64,000 nt of DNA, from the NCBI GenBank assembly GCA_017163975.1, contig JAFFSR010000316.1:747001-811000 (forward strand), in the 5' to 3' direction. The notes beneath the pieces were generated by a model. The model had not been told where the DNA came from, ran no database searches, and saw only the letters and a list, made by a program, of their open reading frames with translations. Each line of letters begins with the position of its first letter. The stretch's first letter is position 1. This document shows, piece after piece, positions 35,209 through 47,836 of this stretch. Origin of the DNA: Anastatus disparis (taxonomy: Eukaryota; Arthropoda; Insecta; Hymenoptera; Eupelmidae). Made by a program: the position numbers and the translations under genes.

Positions 35209-35230
35209 CACGCGCTTGCGCAAGCGCGTG
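35209..35230. repeat. 22-bp perfect GC palindrome
   Basis: 'cacgcgcttgc' followed directly by its exact reverse complement 'gcaagcgcgtg'. Its significance is unknown. Confidence 0.8.
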
Positions 35231-35588
35231 CCGTCATTCGGTCAAAAGATTAAAAAAATCATACCGCATTAATTTAACTAAAGGCTATCACAAGATTGAG
35301 TTAATGAACAAATGTTAAAGAAAATAGTGATTCGTTCTCGCAAATTTAAAGGAAAATAATAATTAAGTGATGTTATCAAGACTTATCACCGCTCTCATTT
35401 TAGCTAATATCAGTTACAATGTAGTTCATATTGTCTTTAAAATGTTGAGAAAAAATAAGAAATATACTTCTTAAAAACCTCCCACATCTATTGGAACCAG
35501 AGCAAATTGTCAATCGTACGAAATATAAAAGAAATATATTTTTTGCATATAGATTTATCATATACTTTATGATCACGATTATCGATAA

Positions 35589-36222
35589 GGGTGAAATTAG
35601 ATGGAGCGGAAAATAGACGACGGAACGTCACAAAATATTCATTCCGTCGCCTTGTTTTCCGTCAAATTTTTTTCCTATGTTCACATGGCGCAGAATGTAG
35701 CTGAAAAATTGTTAAAAATAGCATACAAATGTATCCGCGAATTTTAAATTAACAACAAAAATGTTAAAAAAGTTGGAAATAATCACCTATTGTTATTGTA
35801 ATGAGATTCTTTTTTTATAAAAATAAAATATAGTTTGTTATTATAACCAAATATTTCAATTAACATCATTATTTTTTAATTACAAAATTGCTAATCAACG
35901 TCACAGAACTTCTATTCCGCTCCATGTGAATATAGGGAAACAAATTTGACGGAATAATAGAAGCGTCACAGACTTTTTGAAATTGTTTAAACAAATAGTT
36001 AACCAAAATAGAATTTAAAAGTTTGATTGAAATTAAAAGTACAGCTATGGAAAGCAAATTAAAAATATTACGTGAGGTTATTGAAGCACTAATAATTTTT
36101 TTAAACAAAATAAAAATTGATGTCTATTACGTCGTCTTTACTCCATTGGCGGAATACAAAGATGCGGAATTGAGGTTCTGTGACGTTCCGTCACCTATTT
36201 TCCGCTCCATCTGATTTCACCC
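35589..36222. mobile_element. 634-bp MITE with ~50-bp terminal inverted repeats and TAA duplication
   Basis: 'gggtgaaattagatggagcg' at the left matches the complement of the right end 'tccatctgatttcaccc'. TAA flanks both ends (35586-35588 and 36223-36225). A second inverted pair inside ('ccgtcaaattttttt' with 'aaacaaatttgacgg') gives a compound hairpin. It is non-coding and fits a Harbinger-type MITE. Confidence 0.85.
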
Positions 36223-36335
36223 TAAGATCTGATAACGTTAATTAGATTATTAAAATGTTCCTAAATATGTAAAAACGGTTTAATAATGCAAAAATTTTTA
36301 ATAAATTAATTAAAAACTTGAATACATCGAAGGTA

Positions 36336-36560
36336 GGGGAAATCGGGGTAAATCGGACCCCGGGAAATCGGACCAGCATCACTTTATGTAAAAATATAGT
36401 AAATTTTTATTTGACCAATAAGATTTTAATATTGTTACATTGAATTACTTTTATTGCTAAAGTTTTTTATGTAGTTTTAATCTTCTAATATTTACGTATA
36501 TTCATATAAAGTAATGCTGGTCTGGTTTGTCCCATGGGTCCAATTTACCCCGGTTACCCC
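36336..36560. mobile_element. 225-bp MITE with TA duplication
   Basis: The left end 'ggggaaatcggggtaaatcg' and the right end (complement of 'aatttaccccggttacccc') form ~50-bp inverted repeats. Both contain 'gaccagcatcactttat' or a close variant. TA flanks each side (36334-36335 and 36561-36562), which fits Tc1/mariner-type MITEs. Confidence 0.8.
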
Positions 36561-37423
36561 TAATATTATAAAAAAAATATTATCATACGCTTAAACCAAC
36601 TATTGTAAACAAAAATTGTTTTTGAAAACAATCTTAGAAATTTCATAATGTACAAAATATGTTAATTTATAATTGTTGTGAATTTTCATGTCTATTTTTT
36701 GAAAATTATTACTCAAAATAATCAGGCAAATCATAAATAACTTTCATTATTAATCAAAAAAGCAAAAAATAATTTAAAAAACTGACCTTAATTAATGCAA
36801 AAGTGTCTCTTACCTTACTATATGTACGTTTTGATCTAAAATAAGTAAAACTTCGTTCTTATGCTGAATTTTACATAAAAAAAATCTAATAGTTGAACTG
36901 TTTAAAGCTCTTTTTAAACATAGTAGAGAAATGAAATACGTTAGATTAAGTATAACGCGTATACGTGAACTAAAATCTCGTTTTGCGAAATAGGCACGGT
37001 TTAAAACGTCTTTTTCTCACTTTTTCTGAGTAGAATCTTCATTTTTTAGCATAAATTAAAGATCTAGGGGGCGGCACAACGAAAAAAAAACATTGGTAAA
37101 TAAGGGACACCCTAATGTACATATATATATCTTTCCGAGCGAACAATTACTTTACTTTATGTTAGTACTATATGTGTAGAGAAGAAAAATAATCTCTGCT
37201 GTAATTTTTAAGATAAATTTTTGTTAGTTAAGATTCAATATATATTATAAAATTTTTGTTTTTACTTTAAGATAAGTATTTAAAACGCGCTCGCGAAATT
37301 CTAATTCTAACCTTTAAAATGTGTTTCCGGCGAGACGATAGCAACCTTTGCTCGGACTCTTGCTGGCCAACGTCTTTTGCTCAGCCGTCCTGCTAGCTGC
37401 TGCGTTGTCCTGTCTTCCCTAAC

Positions 37424-37440
37424 GGTTATCGGGGTCACCA
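37424..37440 (-). promoter_or_regulatory. Primer-binding site of gypsy element
   Basis: On the minus strand, one base inside the 5' LTR, the sequence is 'tggtgaccccgataacc'. It begins TGG, as expected for pairing with a tRNA 3' CCA end. The cognate tRNA is not certain. The 'tggtgaccccga' core resembles a tryptophan-tRNA primer site as I remember it. Confidence 0.65.
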
Positions 37441-37441
37441 A

Positions 37442-37629
37442 TGTTAGCCTCTACGCCTTGTAGAAGCTACGCTGTCGAGTTGATATTCGAGAAAGGAGCA
37501 GGTTGATGGTAGGTGCTCGAAAGAAAGGAAGAGATTTATTTTATTATAATAGAATGTGCGTTTATTACCTGAGGATGACAGGCTACTTACCTTACAAGAA
37601 GTCAAGAAAGCTCTGATGACTCTCTCCGC
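37442..37629 (-). repeat. Truncated 5' LTR of gypsy element
   Basis: It matches 27100-27287 with roughly nine differences. The match stops abruptly after 'ctctccgctc', so the U3 portion, where the promoter would lie, is missing. The element therefore has no complete 5' promoter. Confidence 0.85.
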
Positions 37630-38669
37630 TCAGATGCGATTTCTCAAAATGCGAAAATACGTCAACTTTACTTTTTAATTTTTTGTTTTGAAGAACTTTT
37701 TTCTTTTTTTTTTAAGTAATTTTATAATGTTTTATTACATAATCATGACGAAAAAAGGGGTTTCATCCCCTAAAGATTAAGAGATGCAACCCCAACTTCT
37801 CAACTCATTATAGATTTCTTGTCCTTTGCACAAGAAATAATTTTCATTTTCTTTTATAAGAAAATATAAAGTTTAAGCGGAGATATTTAGAAAAAACGGT
37901 ATTTTGGGGGAAACTTGAAGGGTGGTTTTCACCCCCTAAATATGTTTTTCCGCAAATAAACAAAAATACGTATCTCTTATTTTTTGATGTTCTACAACAT
38001 ATTAAAGTTTGAACGAAATCGGCGCCGGACACTTCGGGTATCTTCCTTGTTAGTGGAACTTTATTACATGGCAAGTTATCCGGTCGTGTAATAAAGTACC
38101 ACTTAGGTCACTTGTAATTTACTATTTCAGCAAATTGAAAAAGTAAGTTGGGTATTTTAAGACGTTAAAAGTTTCATGCAGAAGTTAATTTTTATTTTTT
38201 TTTATACGGTTATGCAGATAAATAAATAATTTTTTTATAGAAGTCAATTGAATAAATATTCTTCAAAAATTGAATTTTTATTCTCCAGAGAATAGAGTTT
38301 TTTCTATCAATTTGAATTTTAGACATTTTAATTGATACAACGCAACAACTTGTTGCATGGTTTTACATGTATTGAAAAATATAATATTATCCTAGCAAAA
38401 TGCCTGCTGATCTCTTTTTCAGAAGTTACACTAAACGGAGATGGAAAACAAAAATCTTGAAAATGCCGGCAACGGCACCAACATGAACACCAGTTTAGAA
38501 AGACAATCAGATGCAAATGGTAATGTGATTCATTATTCATAAATAAAAATACTAATACTATAAACAGTTTTATATTCATTAGCTCAGACACCGTTTTTTC
38601 TCTTAAAATAGAATCAACGAAAATTCAAACATCAAAACAAATACAGAGGTTAAAAGCTTATATAAATAA
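37630..38669. other. No gene; short hairpins
   Basis: Sequence with stacked short repeats such as 'ggggtttcatcccctaaag' and 'gggtggttttcaccccct'. A hairpin at 38053-38102 pairs 'gtggaactttattacatgg' with 'gtgtaataaagtaccac'. No coding region is supported. Confidence 0.5.
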
Positions 38670-41600
38670 TTGTTTATTGCTGAAAGAAAAGACACCAAGC
38701 GACAGACGCCAACCAGCCCAAGTTATACTCTACCATTCATGTTATTTCCTTTATTACAGATTATCCAAATGGATCATTTGGAGCTCCTGCTACAATTAAA
38801 ACAGACTGTAAAAGACACCAAAACTGTTCAAGACGTCATAACAGATACTCTGGACAAAGTAGCAGGAGTTCTAACCAAGGCCGAGAATATCACTGCCAAT
38901 GTTCTGGAGGCGGAGAAAATGAGGTGTAAAACCATAGAAGTAACATTTCCTATTCTAAACGCTACCGCTAATAACTTTAGAGATGATACAGACAAAATAA
39001 TAATGACATTATTTTGTCTGTACTGTTGTCGAACAATAATACTATTTTGCATGCTATATTAAATTTAAATGAAACATTCAAAAGAATAATTAAAGAGAGT
39101 TCTAACAATTAGAAATTATCAATTAGAAAAGATTCAAAGTTGACTTAAAAGACCGGATTGCATCTCTGGCTGAATTATCTAGACTCAGAGTTAAGAGTAT
39201 CAAACTTATCAGATTTCTTAGACCAAGAAAATACAAATGAGTTAAGGTTAAATTTAAATGAAATATAAAGATGTAAAATATTAGTAAAAGATATTATAAT
39301 TAATAGGTTATATGAACATTCCATAAAAAGATATCAAATTTAAAAGACCTTATCGAGATAATAAACAAAATAAACGAAAGCAGGAGAATAGAAATAAATG
39401 TAACAGCAAAGTCAGTAAGGACTAAATTGTATAAATTAAAAAAAAACAGGGGAGAAAATTGAATCTTTTATTGACAGATTTGAGGCAATTATTAGGGGTT
39501 ATGAGAATAGTAATCCAACGGAGAAGCTCTCCATGAAAGAAAAGAAGTCTACCTTTTACTCGTCAGTGTCAGTATGTTATTCGGAGTTAAGATCAGCCAC
39601 GCTGATGAGAAGGCAGACTTATCAAAAAGAGATTACAATTGACGAAATTAAAAACTTTTTACCACAGCTAGAAGCTGAGCAAAAGGAGGATAAAAATTCA
39701 GAGGCAAGAGCAAACGCGGCGCAAAGAAGAGCGCAAACCAACACGAAATGTTACAAGTGTAAAAAAATGGGATATCCCTAAGCAGAGTGCTTACTCATTT
39801 AGTATAATATGTGGTTCAGTTATTATTGTAACAAAATAAACAATCACAAAGGTACTGAAAGCTTTCAGAAAGGAAGTGACACCTCAGGCTCAGGGACTAA
39901 GCAATTCACAGAAGGGTATGTTCAAAGTTATTATTAAAACAATGAACAGAGTGGTAGAGGTAATAACAATATTAACAAAAAGAGTAAAACAGAAAATAAT
40001 AATAAATTTAGAAGAAAGATAATTGAAAATACCAAAAATAACTCTGCTCCAGAACGCGCATAGAAATAGAAAACGTTTAGAGATTTGTTAGCAGGTAATA
40101 ACAACAAATAGTAATAATAAAATAAGATTACTAGTCGATTTGGGTGCGACAGAACACTTTTTAAAGAAAAGCTTCATTTTAAGTAATTTTAAAATCATAA
40201 AAAGCACTGATAAAAATAAATCGACGGATATTACCATGGATGGAAAAGGTAACTTCATATTGATTTCAAATAGAAATAATTTAGATGTGGTTAAATTAAA
40301 AAAGGTATTAGCAACTTCAGAAGCTTCTTGTGATCTAATCCTACTGAGAAAATTCGCAGATGTTGGCCTTGGTATTTATCTACGCAATAATAAACTTAAA
40401 ATATTTGAAAAATGCACCAGAGTCAGATATCTGACAGAAAAATATGTAAAGCCAAATTAGTTGATTTCCCTTGATATCGTAACCAAAAACGAGGATAAAC
40501 TTCAAGAAAACCATAAGGAATACAAAGGCAAAGCAAGGATAGTTTCTGTGAACGACTTCATACAACAATCTCACTCTGAGATGTTAAAGTCACAGAAACT
40601 CTAGTTGAGATTGAGAGGGACAATAGGGAGAATGAAGACCACGAAAATAAAGAGATACACATGACAAACTCAGAAGAATTTCCGAAAGGAAAAGTGCAGA
40701 CTTAAACAACGGAACTGACCTACAAATATTAGAAGATCTACTAAAAATAAATGAAAACTCAATGACTAAGAGCAGTGAAATAGATGAGGGTATGTTATGG
40801 CATGTAAGAGTAGGTTGCATGTCCCTTAACTATCTACAAAAATCAACTGACTGCTTGGAAAAAATCAAATTCAGAGGCAACATATTAAACTGTAAACCGT
40901 GTATACTTCCTTTCTTAGAAACAAGAGACAGAGCAACCAGATGTCTATAATTAATTCATATAGATGTTATGAGATCTATGAAACCATTATCTTACTCTAG
41001 AGAAAATAAGTTTATAGAGGTACTTATAGATAATCACTCCAGATTTGCCAAGGCTTACTCCATTAAATAAAAGCATGAGGCAGAAGACTGCCTAGAAAGA
41101 TTTCTCAAAACTATTAGGAACCTATTGGAAAAGGATGTGAAAGTATTTTATATAAGAGCAGATAACGGCATAGAATTCACAGGAGACAAATTTTCAGGAG
41201 TAATGATAAAAGAAAACATTGAAAATAATTTTGGACCACCCCATACGCCACAAAATAACGGAGTAGCAGAAAGGTTTAACAAGAAATTTCCAAACAAAAT
41301 AAGAACAATCATGATCGACTCAAGTCGACCTGGTAGTATGTGTATCCTGTCCACTTGATCACTACTCCACTTGACGTAATTTTGCCAAACAAGAAACATC
41401 ATGAGGACAAAATCAGAAGATTTGGATATATACCGTACGCTGATATTCTAAATACAAAGTCAAAGTTTTCAGAGAAAGTAGTCGAAGCCGTTATGGTAGG
41501 ATATATATCGTAACAGGCTATATCTTATGGCATCCTGGAACAAGAAAGTTCACCAACTCCAGAAATATCAGGTTTAATGAAAAATTATTATACAAAGACG

Positions 41601-42120
41601 TGTCTAAGTGAACACCATAGGACTTTGAAAAGGTTGCAATTTCAGATATAAAAAAGAGTGAAATAACTAACACCAGAGAACCAGAAAAACATTCAGATGA
41701 TCTGAATTCAGAGACATTAGATAAAAATACAGAAGTCACGAACAAACTCAAAAGAGGAAGACCAAAGAAGAGACATTTAGATGTGCAGGATAAATACGAA
41801 CAAAGCGAAAAGAAAGTTAATTGACCTGAAAGAGTAGCTAAAACTCACTGCAAGCTTAATGTAAGAGCAAGAGATGTGCAATAGGACAAGATAATCAATG
41901 GTGAGTTTCATTCCATGCTATGTTAGCTGAAATCAATAAGTATTGACCATAAAAACCAACTTGGAGGCTAGAGAACGCACTGAAAGCAAGAGTCACATGG
42001 CAACCACTCATGATGACTATGTTAAACGGTGTTCTATCGAAGCAAAAATCGTAGTCAGATGGATATCGACTAATGAGAATAAAACCAACATCATGCCTTA
42101 ACCTCTGCATACAGAGAAAC
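38670..42120 (+). pseudogene. Ty1/copia retrotransposon fragment, gag to integrase
   Basis: Signals run in order on the plus strand. A gag-like frame (38793-39050) contains 'HLELLLQLKQTVKDTKTVQD', and a gag C-terminal frame (39533-39781) ends in a decayed zinc knuckle 'CYKCKKMGYP'. The protease frame (40140-40460) has the D-x-GATEH motif ('GATEHFLKKSF'). The pre-integrase zinc motif includes 'LWHVRVGCMSLNYLQKS' and 'CKPCILPF'. The integrase core has 'IHIDVMRSMKPLSYS', 'IRADNGIEFTG' and 'NNGVAERFN'. Then come 'RRFGYIPYAD' and a degenerate linker. Stops and frameshifts are numerous. No RT or RNase H and no LTRs were found, so the element is truncated and dead. Confidence 0.8.
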
Positions 42121-42256
42121 ATAACTACACTTTCCAGCGTATGTTTTTGCCATCCCTAAGTAAAAATCTGCTAACACAAAAAGTTTTACAACTTCAAAAC
42201 TAATGGTTGCAGAATAAAAATTCCCATGGAATTTCAAAATTTAAATAAAAATCTTT

Positions 42257-42636
42257 AAGAGCAGAGTGGATTCGCTGTCCTTGTCTAATTAAGTTTTTTG
42301 TTATTTGCTCAACTTTTAATCATTGTATCTGCAAATTAAGAGTTAAGCGAAATAGATATTATTATAAATATTTATGCACAGGAAAAAAAAATTCTATTGC
42401 ATGATTTTCGAGAAAAATAAGGAACATGAAAATATTATAAACATAACCTCATACTCCAGCGTTCCTTACTTTTCTCAAAAACAATCCAATAGAATGTGTT
42501 TTTCTCATGTACAAATATTTATAATATTAATATCCCTTGTGCTCAATCCTTAATTTGCAGATACAACGATTAATATTTAGGTAAATAATAAAAAACTTAA
42601 TTAGACAAAGACAGTGAATCCGGTCTTTTCTTAAAA
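42257..42636. mobile_element. 380-bp inverted-repeat (MITE-like) element
   Basis: The left half ('ttgtctaattaagttttttg...tgtatctgcaaattaagag...') is mirrored in the right half ('...ttaatttgcagatacaacg...aaaaaacttaattagacaaa'), giving arms of ~170 bp with moderate divergence. It is non-coding and lies just after the copia relic. Confidence 0.75.
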
Positions 42637-42639
42637 ACT

Positions 42640-44585
42640 TTTCTACTTCCAAATCCATAATTCATCAAACTGTATAAATAAAAATGTAAAAAACTTGAAA
42701 ACAATTTAATAATTTTTACATTGATATAGTTTTCGTTACATTGGTTATAGAATAAAGAACTCAAGACAGTTTAAAAGAGTATTGGTTCACCTTTAGAATG
42801 AGTGGAGCAAAGTCTAATTTGGTTTTTTTACACCGCAGTTACACCGATTTTCCTGAAAGATAGGACTTTTCTTAAAACACGTATATTTGAAAAACTTAAC
42901 AAAATAGAAATAAAGTATAAATGGAAAAATTTTGTACAAAGAACACATATATACAGTTTAAAAATTATTGAAAAAAAATTTTTTTTTCCGAACAAACATT
43001 GCATTATTTTTCTCATTTTTAAATATTTTGTGTCACAGAAAATCGGAAAAAAAATTTTTCTTTCTAATTATTTTTGAACTATACATCTGTATTCTTTATA
43101 CAATCTATTCACAGTAAGTTTAATACATCTACAAAACAATCGTAATCTAAAGCATGCTATTACACTTAGCATAATTATACTTAGCGATGAGATAACAATC
43201 AGAACAAAAAAATTTTTTACGAAGATTTAGACAATATTTACAAGTAATACTTCAGATACTGGTCACTACAATTATGCATATCGCCTTTTACACTCGAGTA
43301 GGCTATCACTTCTTAGTGAGGTCTGGAGCGATGCCGTTCATATACAAAGGTTTGTACAGAATTTGTGTATTCACAAATTGAGTTACTTATTTCATATCAC
43401 AGACGAAATCATATATACGAGGCTTGGGGTCAGTTCACTGATTAATGACAGTTCTTCCAATCAATAGGTAGTGCCGTTCTATGACGCACGCTGCATCTGG
43501 GTTAGATTTACGACATAACACGTCTTACCGTTTATTACACAATTTGAATGTCAACGTAAAAATATTTACAGCTTTATTTATGTCTTAGAACATTATGACA
43601 AACTACCTACAATGAACTGACAATGACTTAGTACTTAATATCTTTTGTTATCATACTGATAAATTATTTTTACATATCATTTACAATAGCATCATATAGA
43701 TTTAAATAATATAGGTTTTTATAGCTCAAGAATCATTGATTTTACCTTTTAGAGTATTAGAGTATTTACTTTAGAGTATTATCGAAATCTTATTGCTTGT
43801 TTTCCTAATTCAGTCGCAAATCTAACGTAATCTCAAAAATTTTTAAATTGTGCTCGAATATAATTTCAAACCATGGAATATAATCATATTCATACAGACT
43901 ATTCATATATTTTTCATAATGAAAATAATATTTGCATGCAATTTAAGTCCAAACATTAAACGTAAGGTAATATATTTATTTTATTATTGTACTATTCGTC
44001 ATGAAGGTCAATTTTTGGCCTTTTTTACCGATTAAAAGTAGCTAAAGAAGTAATTTCATTTATTTTTGATAAAAATATATATCAGAATCATTTTCACATG
44101 TAAATATATATTTATTTTCACAAATGAGAAGCGAAAAATTTTTCCACATTCAAAGAATAAGCCGAAAAAAATAAATAAAAACAATATCCTTTTTAGTAAT
44201 TTTCGATCGGTAAAGTTAGTCGATAGTTAATCCTTAAGTGGAAAGTGACGCAACGGAAAACAATGCAAATTTAATAGAGTGGCCAAAATAAGAACTACTA
44301 ATCTTGGGCAAGATGCATCGGGTTTCATGGCTCCACTAAATTTATCAAATATTATGTTCTACTATTCGAATACGCATTCAGAATATTAGTGTAATTAAAT
44401 ATATTGAGGTCATAATGAAGCTCCTCCTTCTGATAATATTTCTGATCCAAGTTTATAAGTAAACGGTGTATTTAATCGGAGTTTTTCACTTCAGTAAAAA
44501 ATTATTAGTATTTAACTTGAGGGCGGACAACTAAAGAATTCCACCAAAATCTTACACTTAAAAAGTGATATAGAAATTTTCAATG
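42640..44585. other. No supported gene
   Basis: AT-rich sequence. The 91-codon frame at 42802-43077 has no motif and is Lys/Phe/Ile-rich. The sequence 'ttttcgatcggtaaagt' near 44200 resembles the arm of the 45438-47776 foldback and may be an old relative. Confidence 0.5.
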
Positions 44586-45440
44586 TATCGTATTTTGAGG
44601 TTAGGTTTGTCGACTTTAATATCTCATTTCCAATCTAAGTTCATAAAAAAAATAGGTCCATAGGATTTTCCATTTCAACAAAAATGATTGTATTAATATA
44701 GCTTTGGTACGGACAAGTCATTATATTTGTTTAAAATATGAATTTAAAAAGGTCAATAATATAGAAAAAGCAAATATCGATTACAGTAGCTCCGACATCC
44801 CGTTAAGAGCAACCTGAAATTTTTTTTTCCAATCAAACACTACTTTTGTTTCAAGGAACGATAAGGTTTTATCAATATGTATCAATGAAATTTTTCTTAA
44901 AATTTTTAATGATAAAATATTAAATTATCCACTTAAGGTTGTTCTGGCTATAAAGCCCGTGTCAAAAGTTAGTTTTTCTTATAATCAATTATATTTATCA
45001 GTAAAAAGTGTATATTCAATTTCTAGCTCAGTAACTTATTAGATGATATTAATACAACGATTTCAAACTTTGTTTAATTTAAATATATCGTATTTTGAGG
45101 TTAAGTTTGTCGACTTTAATATCTCATTTCCAATCTAAGTTCATAAAAAAAATAGGTCCATAGGATTTTCCATTTCAACAAAAATGATTGTATTAATATA
45201 GCTTTGGTACGAACAATTCATTATATTTGTTTAAAATATGAATTTAAAACGGTATCAATAATATAGAAAAAGCAAATATCGATTTCAGTAGCTCCGACAT
45301 CCCGTTAAGAGCAGCCTGAAATTTTTTTTCCAATCAAACACTACTTTTGTCTCAAGAAACGATAAGGTTTTGTCAATATGTATCAATGAAATTTTTCTTA
45401 AAATTTTTAATGATAAAATATTAAATTATCCATTTAAGGG
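44586..45440. repeat. Tandem direct duplication, period 500 bp
   Basis: Copy 1 (44586-45085) begins 'tatcgtattttgaggttagg' and copy 2 starts at 45086 with the same sequence, a few percent diverged. Copy 2 runs to 45437, is interrupted by the 2.3 kb foldback, and resumes at 47777-47836 ('ttaaggttgttctggctata'). The duplication came first and the insertion second. Confidence 0.85.
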
Positions 45441-47776
45441 TATGGTTTCACGCTACTTTACCGATCGAAAATTATAATTTTATAAAATTACAATTTTTGA
45501 AAAAACTATACATCGGAATGAGTTTTCCTTTTATAGATCACTTTATTTAATTTCGATGAAGGGCGGAAACTTTAAAAATTAGCGGAAAAAAGCGTTAATC
45601 GAAGATAATTAGAAAAACAAATTTCTCAGTTCGAAAAAATCAAATTTCTCAAAAACCGTGTTTCGTAGGGAAATTTCCTATTCAGGATCATTTTATTTTT
45701 GAAAAATGAAGGGCGAAAACTTGGTTTGATAAATCATATCGCAAAAAAGCAAAATTACATTTCTCTAAAAAGATGCGATCAGCTGCAAGAATACAATGGC
45801 CGTGCAAGAAGCCATGTTTCATAGTTGGCATCAATGCTAATGTATAGTTTGGTACGCGCCAACTTCAAATTCGAATTTTAAATGTAAATTGAATTTGTTT
45901 TATATGTACAATTTCTACAAATAAACACTTTTTCAACATAAAACTGTTTTATTTTATTTAAAACATAAATATGTAAAAAATTTAATATTATAAGAGGGAA
46001 ACAATATAGTTTACATCATTTGCGAACTCATTATTTTTTTTTAAATTTTCATTATAGCAAAATAAGTAATTTATTCGTTTCTTTGCTTGAAACAAAATAT
46101 TTTTTGAATGACTTTATTGAATTAGCGAAACTTTGGCATATCCTAACCTTTTTAGAATGAAAATGTTTTCAAAAGCGAATAATAAGGATTACTTAATTTT
46201 ATTGATAATTATGGTTTTTGAAAAATAAACAGTCATAAGTAATTTTATTAAGATAAGACTTTGAAAAAAGGTGAGAAAAATCACTTAATTTTTTTAATCT
46301 TAGTGTAATAAGTATAAAATAAAATTCATAATATTATTTTTGAAAAATTTGTCGAAATATATTTTTTTCAAATTCATTATTTTCATAATATTTATCTTTT
46401 TATTCGGAATCTAAATTTTACATTCATGTTATATGTAGATTTATCAATCAAACATAAATATAAAAAGAATAGAAATGATTTGGAAATATATTTTTTTTGA
46501 CAACATTTTTTTAAAGATAAATGAACAAGACTCTCCGTGAAACACAAACTGCAAAAAAACTTTCTTTTATTTGACAAAGAATTCAATTTGGTAGAAATGA
46601 ATGATTAGTTTTTGAATTTTGTAAATAAATTAGATCATAAATAAATGTACATGTTGAATCTTAAAACTTCAATTTTATTTATGCATTATAATACTTAATA
46701 TTTTAACTAAATGTTATTTTTTCAAAAAATTGTAAAAAACTATGAAAAAATATAAATAATCGTAAATAAATGTAAATAATTGTAAAATAAATAAATAAAT
46801 GTAAATAACTGTAAATAAATATAAACAACTGTATATTTATAGTTATTTACAGTTATTTACAGTTAGTAACACTTATTTACAATTATTTCCAGAAATTTTT
46901 TCCATATGGGCTTATCTTAATAAAATTATTTACAACTGTTTATTTTTAAAGAACGATAATATAAAATAATATTTGATGAGATTATATTATATAATAAAAT
47001 TATATTAGCAATAAAATTAAGTAATCCTTATCATTCGCTTTTCAAAACATATTTTCATTCTAAATAGGTTAAGATATGCCAAAGTTTCGCTAATTCAATA
47101 AAGTCATTCAAAAAATATTTTGTTTCGAACAAAGAAACGAATAGATTACTTATTTTGCTATAATGAAAATTTAAAAAAAAATAATGAGTTCGCAAATGAT
47201 GTAAACTATATTGTTCTCTCTTATAATATTAAATTTTTTACATATTTATGTTTTAAATAAAATAAAACAGTTTTATGTTGAAAAAGTGTTTATTTGTAGA
47301 AATTGTACATACAAAACAAATTCAATTTACATTTAAAATTCGAATTTGAAGTTGGTGCTTATCAAACTATACATTAGCATTGATGCCAACTATGAAGCAT
47401 GGCTTCTTGCACGGCCATTGTATTCTTACAGCTGATCGCATCTTTTTAGAAAAATGTAATTTTGCTTTTTTGCGATATGATTTATCAAACCAAGTTTCCG
47501 CCCTTCATTTTTCAAAAATAAAATGATCCTGAATAGGAAATTTCCCTACGAAACACGGTTTTTGAGAAATTTGATTTTTTCGAACTGAGAAATTTGTTTT
47601 TCTAATTATCTTCGATTAACGCTTTTTTCCGCTAATTTTTAAAGTTTCCGTTCTTCATCGAAATTAAATAAAGTGATCTATAAAAGGAAAACTCATTCCG
47701 ATGTATAGTTTTTTCAAAAATTGTAATTTTATAAAATTATAATTTTCGATCGGTAAAGTAGCGTGAAACCATACCC
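45438..47776. mobile_element. 2.34 kb foldback element with TTAA target duplication
   Basis: Arms of ~775 bp (45438-46213 and 46998-47776) are near-exact reverse complements, starting 'gggtatggtttcacgctact'. TTAA borders both ends (45434-45437 and 47777-47780). The un-inserted copy of the surrounding duplication at 44937 has a single TTAA, proving the insertion and its target duplication. The ~784-bp centre has no transposase, so the element is non-autonomous. TTAA targeting suggests mobilisation by a piggyBac-like enzyme, but the GGGT terminus is not the usual CCC start of that family. Confidence 0.9.
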
Positions 47777-47836
47777 TTAAGGTTGTTCTGGCTATAAAGT
47801 CCGTGTCAAAAGTTAGTTTTTCTTATAATCAATTAA

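Larger units (their letters stand above)
33979..37117. mobile_element. Inverted-repeat element inserted in gypsy leader, itself carrying MITEs
   Basis: Terminal inverted repeats of ~480 bp: 'cattagggtgtcccttattt' at 33979 and its complement ending at 37117, with similarity continuing to about 34450 and from about 36640. TA lies on both sides (33977-33978 and 37118-37119), consistent with a TA target duplication as in Tc1/mariner-type MITEs. No transposase remains. The interior contains three further elements with their own target duplications, described separately. This shows several rounds of nested insertion inside the retrotransposon. Confidence 0.75.
27100..37629 (-). mobile_element. Ty3/gypsy LTR retrotransposon, minus strand, interrupted and decayed
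   Basis: The order on the minus strand is: 5' LTR (37629-37442, truncated), primer-binding site, leader carrying a nested 3.1 kb insertion, gag, nucleocapsid, protease, RT, RNase H remnant, integrase, small 3' ORF, polypurine tract and 3' LTR (27404-27100). gag and pol carry frameshifts, stops and one internal deletion, so the element is no longer autonomous. LTR segments that can be compared differ at roughly nine of ~188 positions, so the insertion is not recent. Confidence 0.9.

Noticed and set aside
38100..42260. LTRs for the copia fragment
   Set aside because: I compared both flanks by eye and found no direct repeat. The element appears truncated on both sides.
43975..44260. Possible old copy of the 45438-47776 foldback
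   Set aside because: It shares only short pieces such as 'ttttcgatcggtaaagt', and the inverse partner is too weak to call.
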